Shown here piece after piece: positions 1 through 6,238 of a stretch of DNA of 11,505 nucleotides (positions are counted from its first letter, which is position 1; the number at the start of each line of letters is the position of its first letter). A program made the position numbers and the translations under genes. The notes below the pieces were generated by a model, which was not told the origin of the DNA, did no database searches, and was given only the letters and a program-made list of their open reading frames with translations. This DNA comes from Zeimonas sp039807785 (lineage in GTDB: Bacteria; Pseudomonadota; Gammaproteobacteria; Burkholderiales; Burkholderiaceae_E), in contig JBDHRX010000096.1 of NCBI GenBank assembly GCA_039807785.1, positions 1 to 11,505 on the forward strand, read 5' to 3'.

Positions 1-1
1 G

Positions 2-340
2 AACTTCTGGGCCGGCTGGTGCGAGCCCTGTCGCGCCGAGCTGCCATCGCTGGAACTGCTCGCGGCGCGCCACGAGCCGGACGGGCTCGTCGTGATCGCG
101 GTGAATTACCGCGAGACCGACGCCGCGCTGCGGCGTTTTCTCGGGCAGATGCCGGTGATGCTGCCGATCGTGCGCGACGTCGACGGCGCGGCCGCGCGCG
201 ATTGGGGCGTGCGCGTCTTCCCGACCACGGTGCTGGTCGGGCGCGACGGCCGGGCGCGCTTCTCGGTGATCGGCGAGGCCGACTGGACCGGCACGCAGGT
301 GCGACAGTGGCTGGCACCGCTGTTGCGGGAGCGGCCCTGA
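2..340 (+). CDS. TlpA/ResA-like thioredoxin-fold protein, 3' part
   Basis: This is the C-terminal 112 residues of a thioredoxin-fold thiol-disulfide oxidoreductase; the gene begins before the window. The frame opens with NFWAGWCEPCRAELPSL, which holds the redox motif WCxxC (Cys at visible residues 7 and 10) in the context typical of the TlpA/ResA/CcmG (DsbE) family. The segment VFPTTVLVGRDG supplies the cis-proline loop opposite the active site. Family members are usually exported and membrane-tethered and reduce disulfides in cytochrome c maturation or in specific periplasmic clients, but the N-terminal signal lies outside the window. The stop is 70 bases before the best start of the transglutaminase-like gene on the same strand, so co-transcription is plausible. 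The WCxxC plus TT-Pro pattern makes the fold assignment secure; the client is unknown. Confidence 0.9.
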   Translation, partial: NFWAGWCEPCRAELPSLELLAARHEPDGLVVIAVNYRETDAALRRFLGQMPVMLPIVRDVDGAAARDWGVRVFPTTVLVGRDGRARFSVIGEADWTGTQVRQWLAPLLRERP

Positions 341-410
341 CCGGGCCGGCGCGATTCCCCGGGACCGGGCCTTCCGGAAGGGGCATTCAATGGAGAAGGA
401 GAGGAAAACG

Positions 411-1523
411 ATGGACTTTCATCCACGACGCCGGACGATCCTCAAGGGCGGCGCGACAGCGCTCGCCGCCGCGGCGGCATCGCGTCACGTCGTCGCGCAG
501 CCGCGACGCTTCGAGCCGCGCGCCGGCCAGTGGCGCGGCTTCGAGGTCACCACGACGGTCAAGGTCGCCGACCACCAGGGGCCGACGCGCGTCTGGCTGC
601 CGCTGCCGGACCTCGATACCGACTACCAGCGCACGATCGGCGACAGCTGGACCGGAAACGCCGCGACCGCGCGCATCGTGTCCGACGCCGGGCGCGGCGT
701 GCGCATGCTGTCGGCCGAGTTCCCGGCGACGGTCAAGGAGCCGACCCTGGTGCTCGTGAATCGCGTGCAGACGCGCGGCCGCGAGGTCGACTGGGCGCGC
801 CCGCGCGCGGTGCCCGAGGATCCGGCGCTGCTGCGCGCCTGCCTCGCGCCGACCGAGCTGATGCCGACCGACGGCATCGTGCGCAAGACCGCGCTGGCGG
901 CGACCCGCGGCGCCTCGGGCGACCTCGAGAAGACGCGTGCGATCTATCGCTGGGTGGTCGCCAACGCCCACCGCGACCCGGCGGTGCGCGGCTGCGGCAC
1001 GGGCGACATCAGGACCATGCTGGAGACCGGCAACCTCGGCGGCAAGTGCGCCGACCTGAACGCGGTGTTCGTCGGCCTGTGCCGGGCCGTCGGGATCCCC
1101 GCGCGCGACGTCTACGGAGTGCGCCTGGTGCCGTCCGCGTTCGGCTATCGCGAGCTCGGCGCCAATCCGGCCAACCTGAAGGGCGCCCAGCATTGCCGCG
1201 CGGAAGCCTATCTGCGACAGTACGGATGGGTCGCGATGGACCCGGCCGACGTGCTGAAAGTGATGCGCCAGGAGACCAAGGAATGGATCAAGGATCCGGC
1301 CCACCCGCTGGTCGCGCCGGTGATGAAGGGGCTGTTCGGCAGCTGGGAGGGAAACTGGCTCGCCTACAACACGGCGCACGACGTGCGGCTGCCGGGCAGC
1401 GCCGGCAAGGGCACGCTGCCGTTCCTGATGTATCCGCAGGGCGAGAACGCGAGCGGACGCTTCGACGAGCTCTCGCCCGATGCGTTCCGCTATACGATCG
1501 AGGCCCGGGAGGTCTCGATCTGA
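411..1523 (+). CDS. Tat-exported transglutaminase-like cysteine protease-fold protein
   Basis: A 370-residue transglutaminase-like (papain-fold) protein. The N-terminus has a twin-arginine signal (RRTILK at about residues 7-12, then an Ala-rich hydrophobic stretch ending near AQP at about 28-30), so it should be exported folded to the periplasm. The catalytic triad is visible: Cys213 in GGKCADLNAVF, His261 in AQHCRAEAY and Asp277 in AMDPAD. An N-terminal beta-rich region precedes this core and about 90 residues follow it. I chose ATG 411 because AGGAGAGG lies 7 bases upstream and the Tat motif then sits normally; an in-frame ATG at 390 is the alternative. Bacterial members act as peptidases or amidases, or are inactive, and the substrate cannot be read from sequence. 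It lies between a TlpA-like gene and selB, suggesting a redox or formate dehydrogenase locus, but no direct link is shown. Confidence 0.88.
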   Translation: MDFHPRRRTILKGGATALAAAAASRHVVAQPRRFEPRAGQWRGFEVTTTVKVADHQGPTRVWLPLPDLDTDYQRTIGDSWTGNAATARIVSDAGRGVRMLSAEFPATVKEPTLVLVNRVQTRGREVDWARPRAVPEDPALLRACLAPTELMPTDGIVRKTALAATRGASGDLEKTRAIYRWVVANAHRDPAVRGCGTGDIRTMLETGNLGGKCADLNAVFVGLCRAVGIPARDVYGVRLVPSAFGYRELGANPANLKGAQHCRAEAYLRQYGWVAMDPADVLKVMRQETKEWIKDPAHPLVAPVMKGLFGSWEGNWLAYNTAHDVRLPGSAGKGTLPFLMYPQGENASGRFDELSPDAFRYTIEAREVSI

Positions 1524-1537
1524 GCGGCCGCGCGCCG

Positions 1538-1557
1538 GGGCGCGGGCCGGCGCGCCC
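1538..1557 (+). other. GC-rich stem-loop between transglutaminase gene and selB
   Basis: A perfect 7-bp inverted repeat (GGGCGCG ... CGCGCCC) with a 6-base GC loop starts 15 bases after the transglutaminase stop codon. No T-run follows, so it is not a standard intrinsic terminator. It may stabilise the mRNA 3' end or may be a by-product of the extreme GC content of this spacer. Confidence 0.3.
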
Positions 1558-1605
1558 GGCCCGGTCCGGCGTCGCAGGACGGTTGCCGGCGGCGGGAGGC
1601 GTCCT

Positions 1606-3552
1606 GTGATCGTCGGGACGGCGGGGCACATCGACCACGGCAAGTCCGCGCTGGTGGCGGCGCTCACCGGAATGGAGCTCGACCGGCTGCCCGAGGAGAA
1701 GAAGCGCGGCATCTCGATCGAGCTCGGCTACGCGTGGCTCGAGGTCCCGGGCACCGGCGGCACCCGGATCGCGTTCGTCGACATGCCCGGGCACGAGCGT
1801 CTGGTGCACACGATGCTCGCCGGCGCGAGCGGCATCGATTTCGCGCTGCTGCTGGTGGCCGCCGACGACGGGCCGATGCCGCAGACGCGCGAGCACCTGG
1901 CCGTCCTCGCGCTGCTCGGGCTGCGGCGCGGCGCGGTGCTGGTCACCAAGACCGACCTCGTCGATGCCGCGCGCGTGGCCGAGGTGTCGGCCGAGATGTC
2001 GGCCCTGCTGGGCGGCACGTCGCTGGAGGGCGCGCCGGTGCTGCCGGTATCGGCGCGCAGCGGCGCGGGGCTCGACCGGCTCGTCGCCCTGCTGCGCGAT
2101 GCGGCGCTCGAGCCCGCGGACGAGGCGCGCGGGGGCGACGCGTTTCGCTTCGCGGTCGACCGGGTGTTCGTGCTCGACGGCGTCGGGACGGTCGCGACCG
2201 GCACCATCCATGCCGGCAGCGTGGGTCTCGGCGACGAGCTGGCCGTGACGCCGGCGGGGCGCGTACGCGCGGTGCGGGTGCGCGGCCTGCATGTCCACGA
2301 CTGCCGCGTGGAGCACGCGGGCGTGGGGCAGCGCTGCGCGATCGCGCTGGCCGGCGCGAGCCGCGACGAGATCGAGCGCGGCCAGTGGCTGGTGGCGCCG
2401 CAAGTGGCTTCGTCCAGCGACCGGATCGATGTCGAGCTCGCGCTCTGGCGCGAGGAGGCGCGGCCCCTGCGCTCGGGCGCTCCGGTGCACGTGCACCTGC
2501 GCTCGGCCGGCCGGATGGGCACGGTGGCGCTGCTCGACGGCGATGCGCTGGCGCCCGGCGGGCGCGCCCGGGCCCAGCTCGTCCTGCACGAGCCGCTGGC
2601 CGCCTGGCATGGCGACCGCATCCTGTTGCGTGATGCCTCGGCCACCCGCACGATCGGCGGCGCGGTGGTGCTCGATCCGTTCGGCCCGGGACGATACCGG
2701 CGCACGCCGCAGCGCCTCGCCGAGCTCGATGCCTGCGCGCAGCCCGGGCCCGTCGAACGGCTCGAGGCACTGCTCGCGTGCGCGCCCCATGGCATCGACC
2801 TGTCGCGCTGGATGCGGGGGCAGGGCCTGCTCCCGCAAGCCGCGCCGCCGCTTCCGCCGGGATGCCTGCGCGCCGGCGATGCGGGCACGATCCACCTGAT
2901 CGGGGCGCCCCAGGCCGATGCGATCCACGCAGGAGCGCTGGCGGCGCTGCGCGAGTACCACGGCCGCGAGCCCGACGAACTCGGTCCGGAGATCGGCCGG
3001 TTGCGCCGGCTGTGCGCGCCGCGCCTGCCCGAGGCGCTGTGGTCGGCGTTGATGGCGCGCATGCTGGCCGGCGGCGAGATCATGGTGCGGGGGCCGTATG
3101 TCCATCTGCCCGAGCACGCGATCCGCCTGTCCCTGTCGGAGGAGCGCATCGTGCAGAAGATCGGGCCGCTGTTCGCACGCGCGGGGTTCGAAGGCGCGTG
3201 GGTGCGCGATCTGGCGCGCGATGCGCGCGAGCCCGAGCCGCTGATGCGCACGACGCTGGCGCGGATGGCGCGTCGCGGCGACCTGCACCAGGTGGTCAAG
3301 GACCTGTATTTTCCGCTCGACACGATGGCCCGGCTCGCGACGATCGTGCGCGGGCTGGCCGCGCACGACGACGGGACGGTCGCGGCCGCGGGTTTTCGCG
3401 ACGCGACCGGCCTCGGGCGCAAGCGCGCGATCCAGATCCTCGAGTATTTCGACCGGATCGGCCTGCTGCGGCGCGTCGGCGACGTGCACAAGCTGCGCAC
3501 CGACACGATGCTGTTCGCGCCTGCCGCCGGGCACGCGAGCGCGGTAACCTGA
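1606..3552 (+). CDS. selB: Selenocysteine-specific translation elongation factor SelB
   Basis: SelB is the GTPase that replaces EF-Tu for selenocysteine: it binds Sec-tRNA-Sec and the SECIS hairpin of a selenoprotein mRNA and delivers Sec to UGA on the ribosome. The 648-residue product (E. coli SelB has 614) carries all G motifs: AGHIDHGKS (G1, residues 6-14), DRLPEEKKRGISIELGY (SelB-specific G2 region, 26-42), DMPGH (G3, 59-63) and TKTD (G4, 114-117). EF-Tu-like beta-barrel domains follow. The C-terminal third is made of winged helices and ends in GLGRKRAIQILEYFDRIGLL, typical of the SECIS-binding WH4. GTG 1606 is chosen because GGGAGG lies 6 bases upstream and the G1 motif must begin about residue 6; the open frame runs further upstream only into the previous gene. 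tRNA-Sec follows 16 bases after the stop, giving a complete decoding pair. Confidence 0.97.
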   Translation: MIVGTAGHIDHGKSALVAALTGMELDRLPEEKKRGISIELGYAWLEVPGTGGTRIAFVDMPGHERLVHTMLAGASGIDFALLLVAADDGPMPQTREHLAVLALLGLRRGAVLVTKTDLVDAARVAEVSAEMSALLGGTSLEGAPVLPVSARSGAGLDRLVALLRDAALEPADEARGGDAFRFAVDRVFVLDGVGTVATGTIHAGSVGLGDELAVTPAGRVRAVRVRGLHVHDCRVEHAGVGQRCAIALAGASRDEIERGQWLVAPQVASSSDRIDVELALWREEARPLRSGAPVHVHLRSAGRMGTVALLDGDALAPGGRARAQLVLHEPLAAWHGDRILLRDASATRTIGGAVVLDPFGPGRYRRTPQRLAELDACAQPGPVERLEALLACAPHGIDLSRWMRGQGLLPQAAPPLPPGCLRAGDAGTIHLIGAPQADAIHAGALAALREYHGREPDELGPEIGRLRRLCAPRLPEALWSALMARMLAGGEIMVRGPYVHLPEHAIRLSLSEERIVQKIGPLFARAGFEGAWVRDLARDAREPEPLMRTTLARMARRGDLHQVVKDLYFPLDTMARLATIVRGLAAHDDGTVAAAGFRDATGLGRKRAIQILEYFDRIGLLRRVGDVHKLRTDTMLFAPAAGHASAVT

Positions 3553-3568
3553 TATCTTTGCGCCTCAT

Positions 3569-3664
3569 GGAGAGGGAACGATCCTGGTGGGTCGGCCGGG
3601 CTTCAAACCCGGTGGGCGGCGCCACGCGTTGCCGGATGGGTTCGACTCCCGTGCCTCTCCGCCA
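3569..3664 (+). tRNA. selC: tRNA-Sec (anticodon UCA), CCA encoded
   Basis: A 96-base selenocysteine tRNA gene that reads UGA. Recognisable parts are: acceptor strand GGAGAGGG (3569-3576) against GCCTCTCC (3653-3660); a 6-bp D stem CGATCC/GGGTCG with the tiny loop TGGT (3579-3594); anticodon stem CCGGG/CCCGG with loop CTTCAAA and anticodon TCA at 3603-3605; a long variable arm of 7 pairs including G.T pairs (about 3615-3633); T arm ATGGG-TTCGACT-CCCGT (3636-3652); discriminator G3661; and genomic CCA at 3662-3664. The 6-bp D stem, extended acceptor and long extra arm are tRNA-Sec hallmarks, and the layout matches E. coli selC. The eighth acceptor position would be a G.G mismatch. The gene lies 16 bases after selB, leaving little room for its own promoter, so processing from a selB transcript is possible. 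Confidence 0.97.
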
Positions 3665-3673
3665 TTCCTGCCC

Positions 3674-3702
3674 GCGGGACCGCGGCGATGCCGCGGTCCC
3701 GC
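3674..3702 (+). terminator. Perfect 12-bp hairpin after selC, terminator-like without U-tract
   Basis: GCGGGACCGCGG (3674-3685) and CCGCGGTCCCGC (3691-3702) are perfect inverted repeats around the 5-base loop CGATG. The hairpin starts 10 bases after the encoded CCA of selC and ends 14 bases before the ATG of the next gene. It could mark the 3' end of the tRNA transcript or partly block read-through. There is no T-run behind it, so factor-independent termination is not assured. Confidence 0.5.
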
Positions 3703-3715
3703 CGGGGGCCCGGGC

Positions 3716-4171
3716 ATGACGGCGGCCGGGACGCTCGCGTTCCCCGCGCACCTGTACTACCTGATCGACGAGGACGTCTGGGCGCGACTCGAGGCCGGCG
3801 GCGAGCTGACCGTCGGCGTCACGTCGCTGGGCGTCGCCCTGTCGGGGGACATCTACATGTGCCGGCCGCGACCGGTCGGCGCCTCGGTGGAGCGGCAGCG
3901 CGGCATCGCCGTGGTCGAGCTCGCGAAGTCGATCGTGTCGGTCAAGAGTCCGGTCTCCGGCGAGGTGGTCGCGATCAACGAGGCGCTGGCCCGGCATCCC
4001 GAGCTGCTGAACCGCGATCCGTACGGCGCCGGCTGGCTCGCACGACTGCGCCCGCTGCGCTGGGAGGAGGAACGGCCGCTGCTGCTTACCGGCGCGGCGG
4101 TCGAACCCGCGATGCGGCAGCGCGCGTGGCTGATGCGCGGCGCCGACGCGGCCGGCGAGTCCGCGTCGTGA
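3716..4171 (+). CDS. Lipoyl-domain GcvH-like protein (LbpA-type candidate)
   Basis: A 151-residue single-domain biotinyl/lipoyl carrier of the GcvH family, slightly longer than typical GcvH (about 130). The lipoyl-lysine is Lys71 in VVELAKSIVSVKSPVSGEVV, where the E-x-x-K context and the SPVSGEVV turn align with GcvH; NRDPYGAGWLARLRP further on is the conserved C-terminal DPYGxGW block. No glycine cleavage genes (gcvT, gcvP) are near. The next gene, overlapping by 4 bases, encodes a DsrE-type protein, a pairing known for LbpA, the lipoate-binding protein of the sHdr sulfur-oxidation system, whose lipoamide carries sulfur. ATG 3716 is the first sensible start after the tRNA, with a G-run (3703-3708) as a weak ribosome binding site. 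Family assignment is firm; choosing LbpA-like over true GcvH rests on context and general resemblance. Confidence 0.85.
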   Translation: MTAAGTLAFPAHLYYLIDEDVWARLEAGGELTVGVTSLGVALSGDIYMCRPRPVGASVERQRGIAVVELAKSIVSVKSPVSGEVVAINEALARHPELLNRDPYGAGWLARLRPLRWEEERPLLLTGAAVEPAMRQRAWLMRGADAAGESAS

Positions 4172-4554
4172 GCGCGACCGCCGGGCGTATCGCGCTATTG
4201 CTCTGGGCCTGCGATCCGGACGATCCGGCGCGGCTCGCGACGCCGTTCTTCCACGCGTCCGCGGCGGCCGCGATGGAAGCGCAGGTCGAGGTCTACTTCA
4301 CCGCCCGGTCGGTGCTGCTGCTGCGGCCCGGCGTCGCCGAGTCGCTGCATGCGGGCGAGGATCGCCGGAAGTCGATCCTCGCCTACATGCAGGAGGCGGC
4401 GTCGCTCGGCGCGCGCTTCTACGCATGCACCGATGCGCTGGTCGCGCATGGCCTGCGCTTCGACGCGCTGATCCCCGAAGTCGCGGGGCCCGGCGGCGCG
4501 GTGCGGTTCATGGAGCGCGCGCTCGCGCCGGACTGGCGGACGCTGGTCTTCTAG
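4168..4554 (+). CDS. DsrE-family small protein, possible sulfur-transfer partner
   Basis: A 128-residue protein that looks like the DsrE/DsrF-like fold: a hydrophobic first strand with a cysteine (ALLLWACD, Cys15), the strand-helix pattern QVEVYFTARSVLLL, and the segment EAASLGARFYACTDALVAHGL, whose Cys87 is where DsrE-type sulfurtransferases keep their persulfide cysteine. DsrE proteins pass sulfane sulfur between carriers such as TusA, or bind small molecules. The GTG start shares GTGA with the stop of the lipoyl-protein gene, implying translational coupling and a joint role. The stop lies 13 bases from the 3' end of modE on the other strand, so the two operons converge with no clear terminator between. 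The fold is fairly sure from the pattern; sulfur chemistry is inferred from Cys87 and the partner gene. Confidence 0.75.
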   Translation: MSATAGRIALLLWACDPDDPARLATPFFHASAAAAMEAQVEVYFTARSVLLLRPGVAESLHAGEDRRKSILAYMQEAASLGARFYACTDALVAHGLRFDALIPEVAGPGGAVRFMERALAPDWRTLVF

Positions 4555-4567
4555 CGCCGGCCTCGGC

Positions 4568-5389
4568 TCAGGTCGTGACCGCGACGATCACGTCCGGTGC
4601 CTTGATCAGCGCGGTGGCGCGTGCGCCCGGGGCCAGCTCGAGCTGGCCGACGACGGCCTCGGTGACCACGGCCACGATCTGTCCGCCGCTGTCGAGGTCG
4701 AGCAGCACTTCCGCATTGACCGCGCCCGGCACGATCGCGCGGACGGTGCCGTCGAGCCGGTTGCGGCTCGAGAGCTTCGCGGGCCCGAGGTCGGTGGCGA
4801 GCACCACGTTCGCGGCCTGCACCAGCGCGATCGCGGGCAACTGGGTGCGCAGGCCGAGCGCGTCGGCGCTTTCGCGGGTGACGATCGCGACGAGGCGCGT
4901 GCCGCCGGACAGCGTGATCTCGACTTCGTCGTTGACGGCGCCCGAGCGCATCGCGGTGATGGTGCCGACGAACTGGTTGCGGGCGGTCGTGCGCAGGTTC
5001 AGCACGTTCAGGACCGAGAACGGCTGGGTCAGGTCGAAGGCTTCGTCGGTCAGCAGGTGGACGAAGCGCTGGTGCGCGGCGTCGACCTGCGCGTAGCGAT
5101 CCAGCAGCCGCCGGCCGCGCTCGGTCAGCTTGGTCGAGCCGCCGCCGCGCCCGCCGGTGCTGCGCTCGACCAGGTCCTCGCCGGCTACGCGGTTCATCGC
5201 GTCGATCGCATCCCACGCCGCCTTGTAGCTCATCCCGAAGACTTTCGCGGCCCGCGTGATCGACCCCTGTTCCGCGACCGTGCGCAGCAGGGCCATCCGG
5301 CCGTGGCCGCCCAGGTTCTCTCCGTCCGCCGTGATCCACAGCGAACCCCTCAGTTCGAGTCGTGGGTTCCGGTTTCGTTTGCGCGCCAT
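4568..5389 (-). CDS. modE: Molybdate-responsive transcriptional regulator ModE
   Basis: A full-length ModE of 273 residues (E. coli 262). The N-terminal winged helix-turn-helix (about 28-95) contains GSITRAAKVFGMSYKAAWDAI and the wing GGRGGGSTKLTERG. Two Mop/TOBE molybdate-binding domains follow, one opening with TTARNQFVGTI (about 134-190) and one with SSRNRLDGTV (about 207-265), each with the conserved R-N-x-hydrophobic-x-G-T pattern. Molybdate-bound ModE dimers usually repress modABC and can activate molybdoenzyme genes. ATG 5389 gives the normal N-terminus; AGGA lies 9 bases upstream. The frame is open further upstream (to a GTG at 5461 and beyond), but that stretch lacks coding character. 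It is the last gene of the mod cluster, 141 bases downstream of modC, and converges with the DsrE-like gene. Confidence 0.95.
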   Translation of the reverse strand: MARKRNRNPRLELRGSLWITADGENLGGHGRMALLRTVAEQGSITRAAKVFGMSYKAAWDAIDAMNRVAGEDLVERSTGGRGGGSTKLTERGRRLLDRYAQVDAAHQRFVHLLTDEAFDLTQPFSVLNVLNLRTTARNQFVGTITAMRSGAVNDEVEITLSGGTRLVAIVTRESADALGLRTQLPAIALVQAANVVLATDLGPAKLSSRNRLDGTVRAIVPGAVNAEVLLDLDSGGQIVAVVTEAVVGQLELAPGARATALIKAPDVIVAVTT

Positions 5390-5538
5390 CGCCTGGGGTC
5401 CTGGAGCCGGCCCGTCCCGGCCGGTCGGGCAAGCATACCGGGAGTTCCTTGCGGGCTCCACAGCGGCGCCGGCAGTCGCTCCTCGTCGGCGCGGCCGCGC
5501 ATCGCGTCGAGCAGCCGGCGTGCGAGCGCGTCAGGCAT
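5350..5538 (-). CDS. Possible small protein between modC and modE (62 codons)
   Basis: A short open frame whose ATG overlaps the modC stop by 8 bases (ATGCCTGA) and which ends 40 bases inside modE. The first 30 residues or so, starting MPDALARRLLDAMRG, use codons ending mostly in G or C and could form an amphipathic helix; the remainder looks less like coding sequence. The tight overlap with modC is what one expects of a translationally coupled gene, and without it the modC-modE gap would be unusually long for this compact region. I recognise no family. It may equally be a chance open frame. Confidence 0.25.
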   Translation of the reverse strand: MPDALARRLLDAMRGRADEERLPAPLWSPQGTPGMLARPAGTGRLQDPRRWRANETGTHDSN

Positions 5539-6226
5539 CGCAGGCTTGCCCGACCGGGTCCTCGTCGGCGACGCGCCCGTGCCGGATCGGGACCACCTCC
5601 GCGTCCAGCGCGCGCACGTCCTGGAGATCGTGCGTGATGAGCAGCAGCGGCAGGCCGATCTGCGCCTGCAGTTCGCGCAGTTCGTCGCGGAGCCGCTCGC
5701 GCAGGGTCATGTCCAGCGCGGCGAAGGGCTCGTCGAGCAGCAGCGCCGAAGGCTCGTTCACGAGCGCGCGCGCGAGGGCGGTCCGCTGGCGCTGGCCGCC
5801 GGAAACCTGGTGCGGATGGTGGTCCGCCACCGCTTCGAGGCGGAACGTGGCGATCCAGCGCTCGACCCGGTCGTCGAGCGCCGCCCGGCGCGGATTGAGC
5901 CAACCGGTCCGGCAACCGAAGGCGATGTTCTGACGCACCGTGAGGTGAGGGAACAGCGCGTAGTCCTGGAAGACGTAGCCGAGCCGCCGCTGCTGGGGGG
6001 ACAGGCGAATGCCGGCGGCGGTGTCGTGCAGCGTGCGCCCGGCGATGCGCACCTGCGCGGCGTCGGGGCGCACGATGCCCGCGATCATCATCAGCATCAG
6101 CGTCTTGCCGGCGCCCGACGGCCCGAACAGCACCAGCCGCGATGCGTCGCTCGCGAAGCGCACGTCGAGCTCGAAACGCGTGCCCCGGTGCCGGAGCAGC
6201 TTGCGCAGCGCGACTTCCCAGATCAC
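5531..6226 (-). CDS. modC: Molybdate ABC transporter ATP-binding protein ModC (short form)
   Basis: The cytoplasmic ATPase that drives molybdate import. In 231 residues it shows Walker A GPSGAGKT (35-42), Q-loop Gln87 in YVFQDYALFPHLTV, signature VSGGQRQR (141-148), Walker B ALLLDEP (161-167) and the H-loop histidine (His199 in THD). It stops soon after the ATPase core: the C-terminal Mop/TOBE domain that brings typical ModC to about 350 residues, and that mediates molybdate trans-inhibition in some homologues, is absent. The start is GTG (6226-6224), with GAGAGG overlapping the modB stop codon, so translation is probably coupled to modB; the gap to modB is 12 bases. The missing TOBE leaves the precise substrate to be judged from its neighbours modA and modB. 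Confidence 0.94.
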   Translation of the reverse strand: MIWEVALRKLLRHRGTRFELDVRFASDASRLVLFGPSGAGKTLMLMMIAGIVRPDAAQVRIAGRTLHDTAAGIRLSPQQRRLGYVFQDYALFPHLTVRQNIAFGCRTGWLNPRRAALDDRVERWIATFRLEAVADHHPHQVSGGQRQRTALARALVNEPSALLLDEPFAALDMTLRERLRDELRELQAQIGLPLLLITHDLQDVRALDAEVVPIRHGRVADEDPVGQACDA

Positions 6227-6238
6227 GGCCGGTGCCTC

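Noticed and set aside
390..410. ATG 390 as start of the transglutaminase-like gene
   Set aside because: It adds MEKERKT before the Tat signal, and the AGGAGAGG ribosome binding site lies after it, pointing to ATG 411. Not fully excluded.
1288..3534. A 748-codon minus-strand open frame
   Set aside because: It is antisense to selB, whose G motifs and winged helices prove the plus-strand frame; no recognisable protein pattern on the minus strand.
3541..3568. Own promoter for selC
   Set aside because: TATCTT at 3553-3558 could pass as a -10 box, but there is no matching -35 at 16-18 bases and the space is within the selB end.
4555..4567. Bidirectional terminator between the DsrE-like gene and modE
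   Set aside because: The 13-base gap has no stem-loop or T-run that I can see.
5389..5533. modC TGA read as selenocysteine, giving a ModC-ModE fusion
   Set aside because: modC and modE share a frame with only this TGA between them, and the genome has SelB and tRNA-Sec. But the linking codons have poor coding bias, modE has its own start, ModC and ModE never need a Sec there, and I see no convincing SECIS hairpin right after the TGA.
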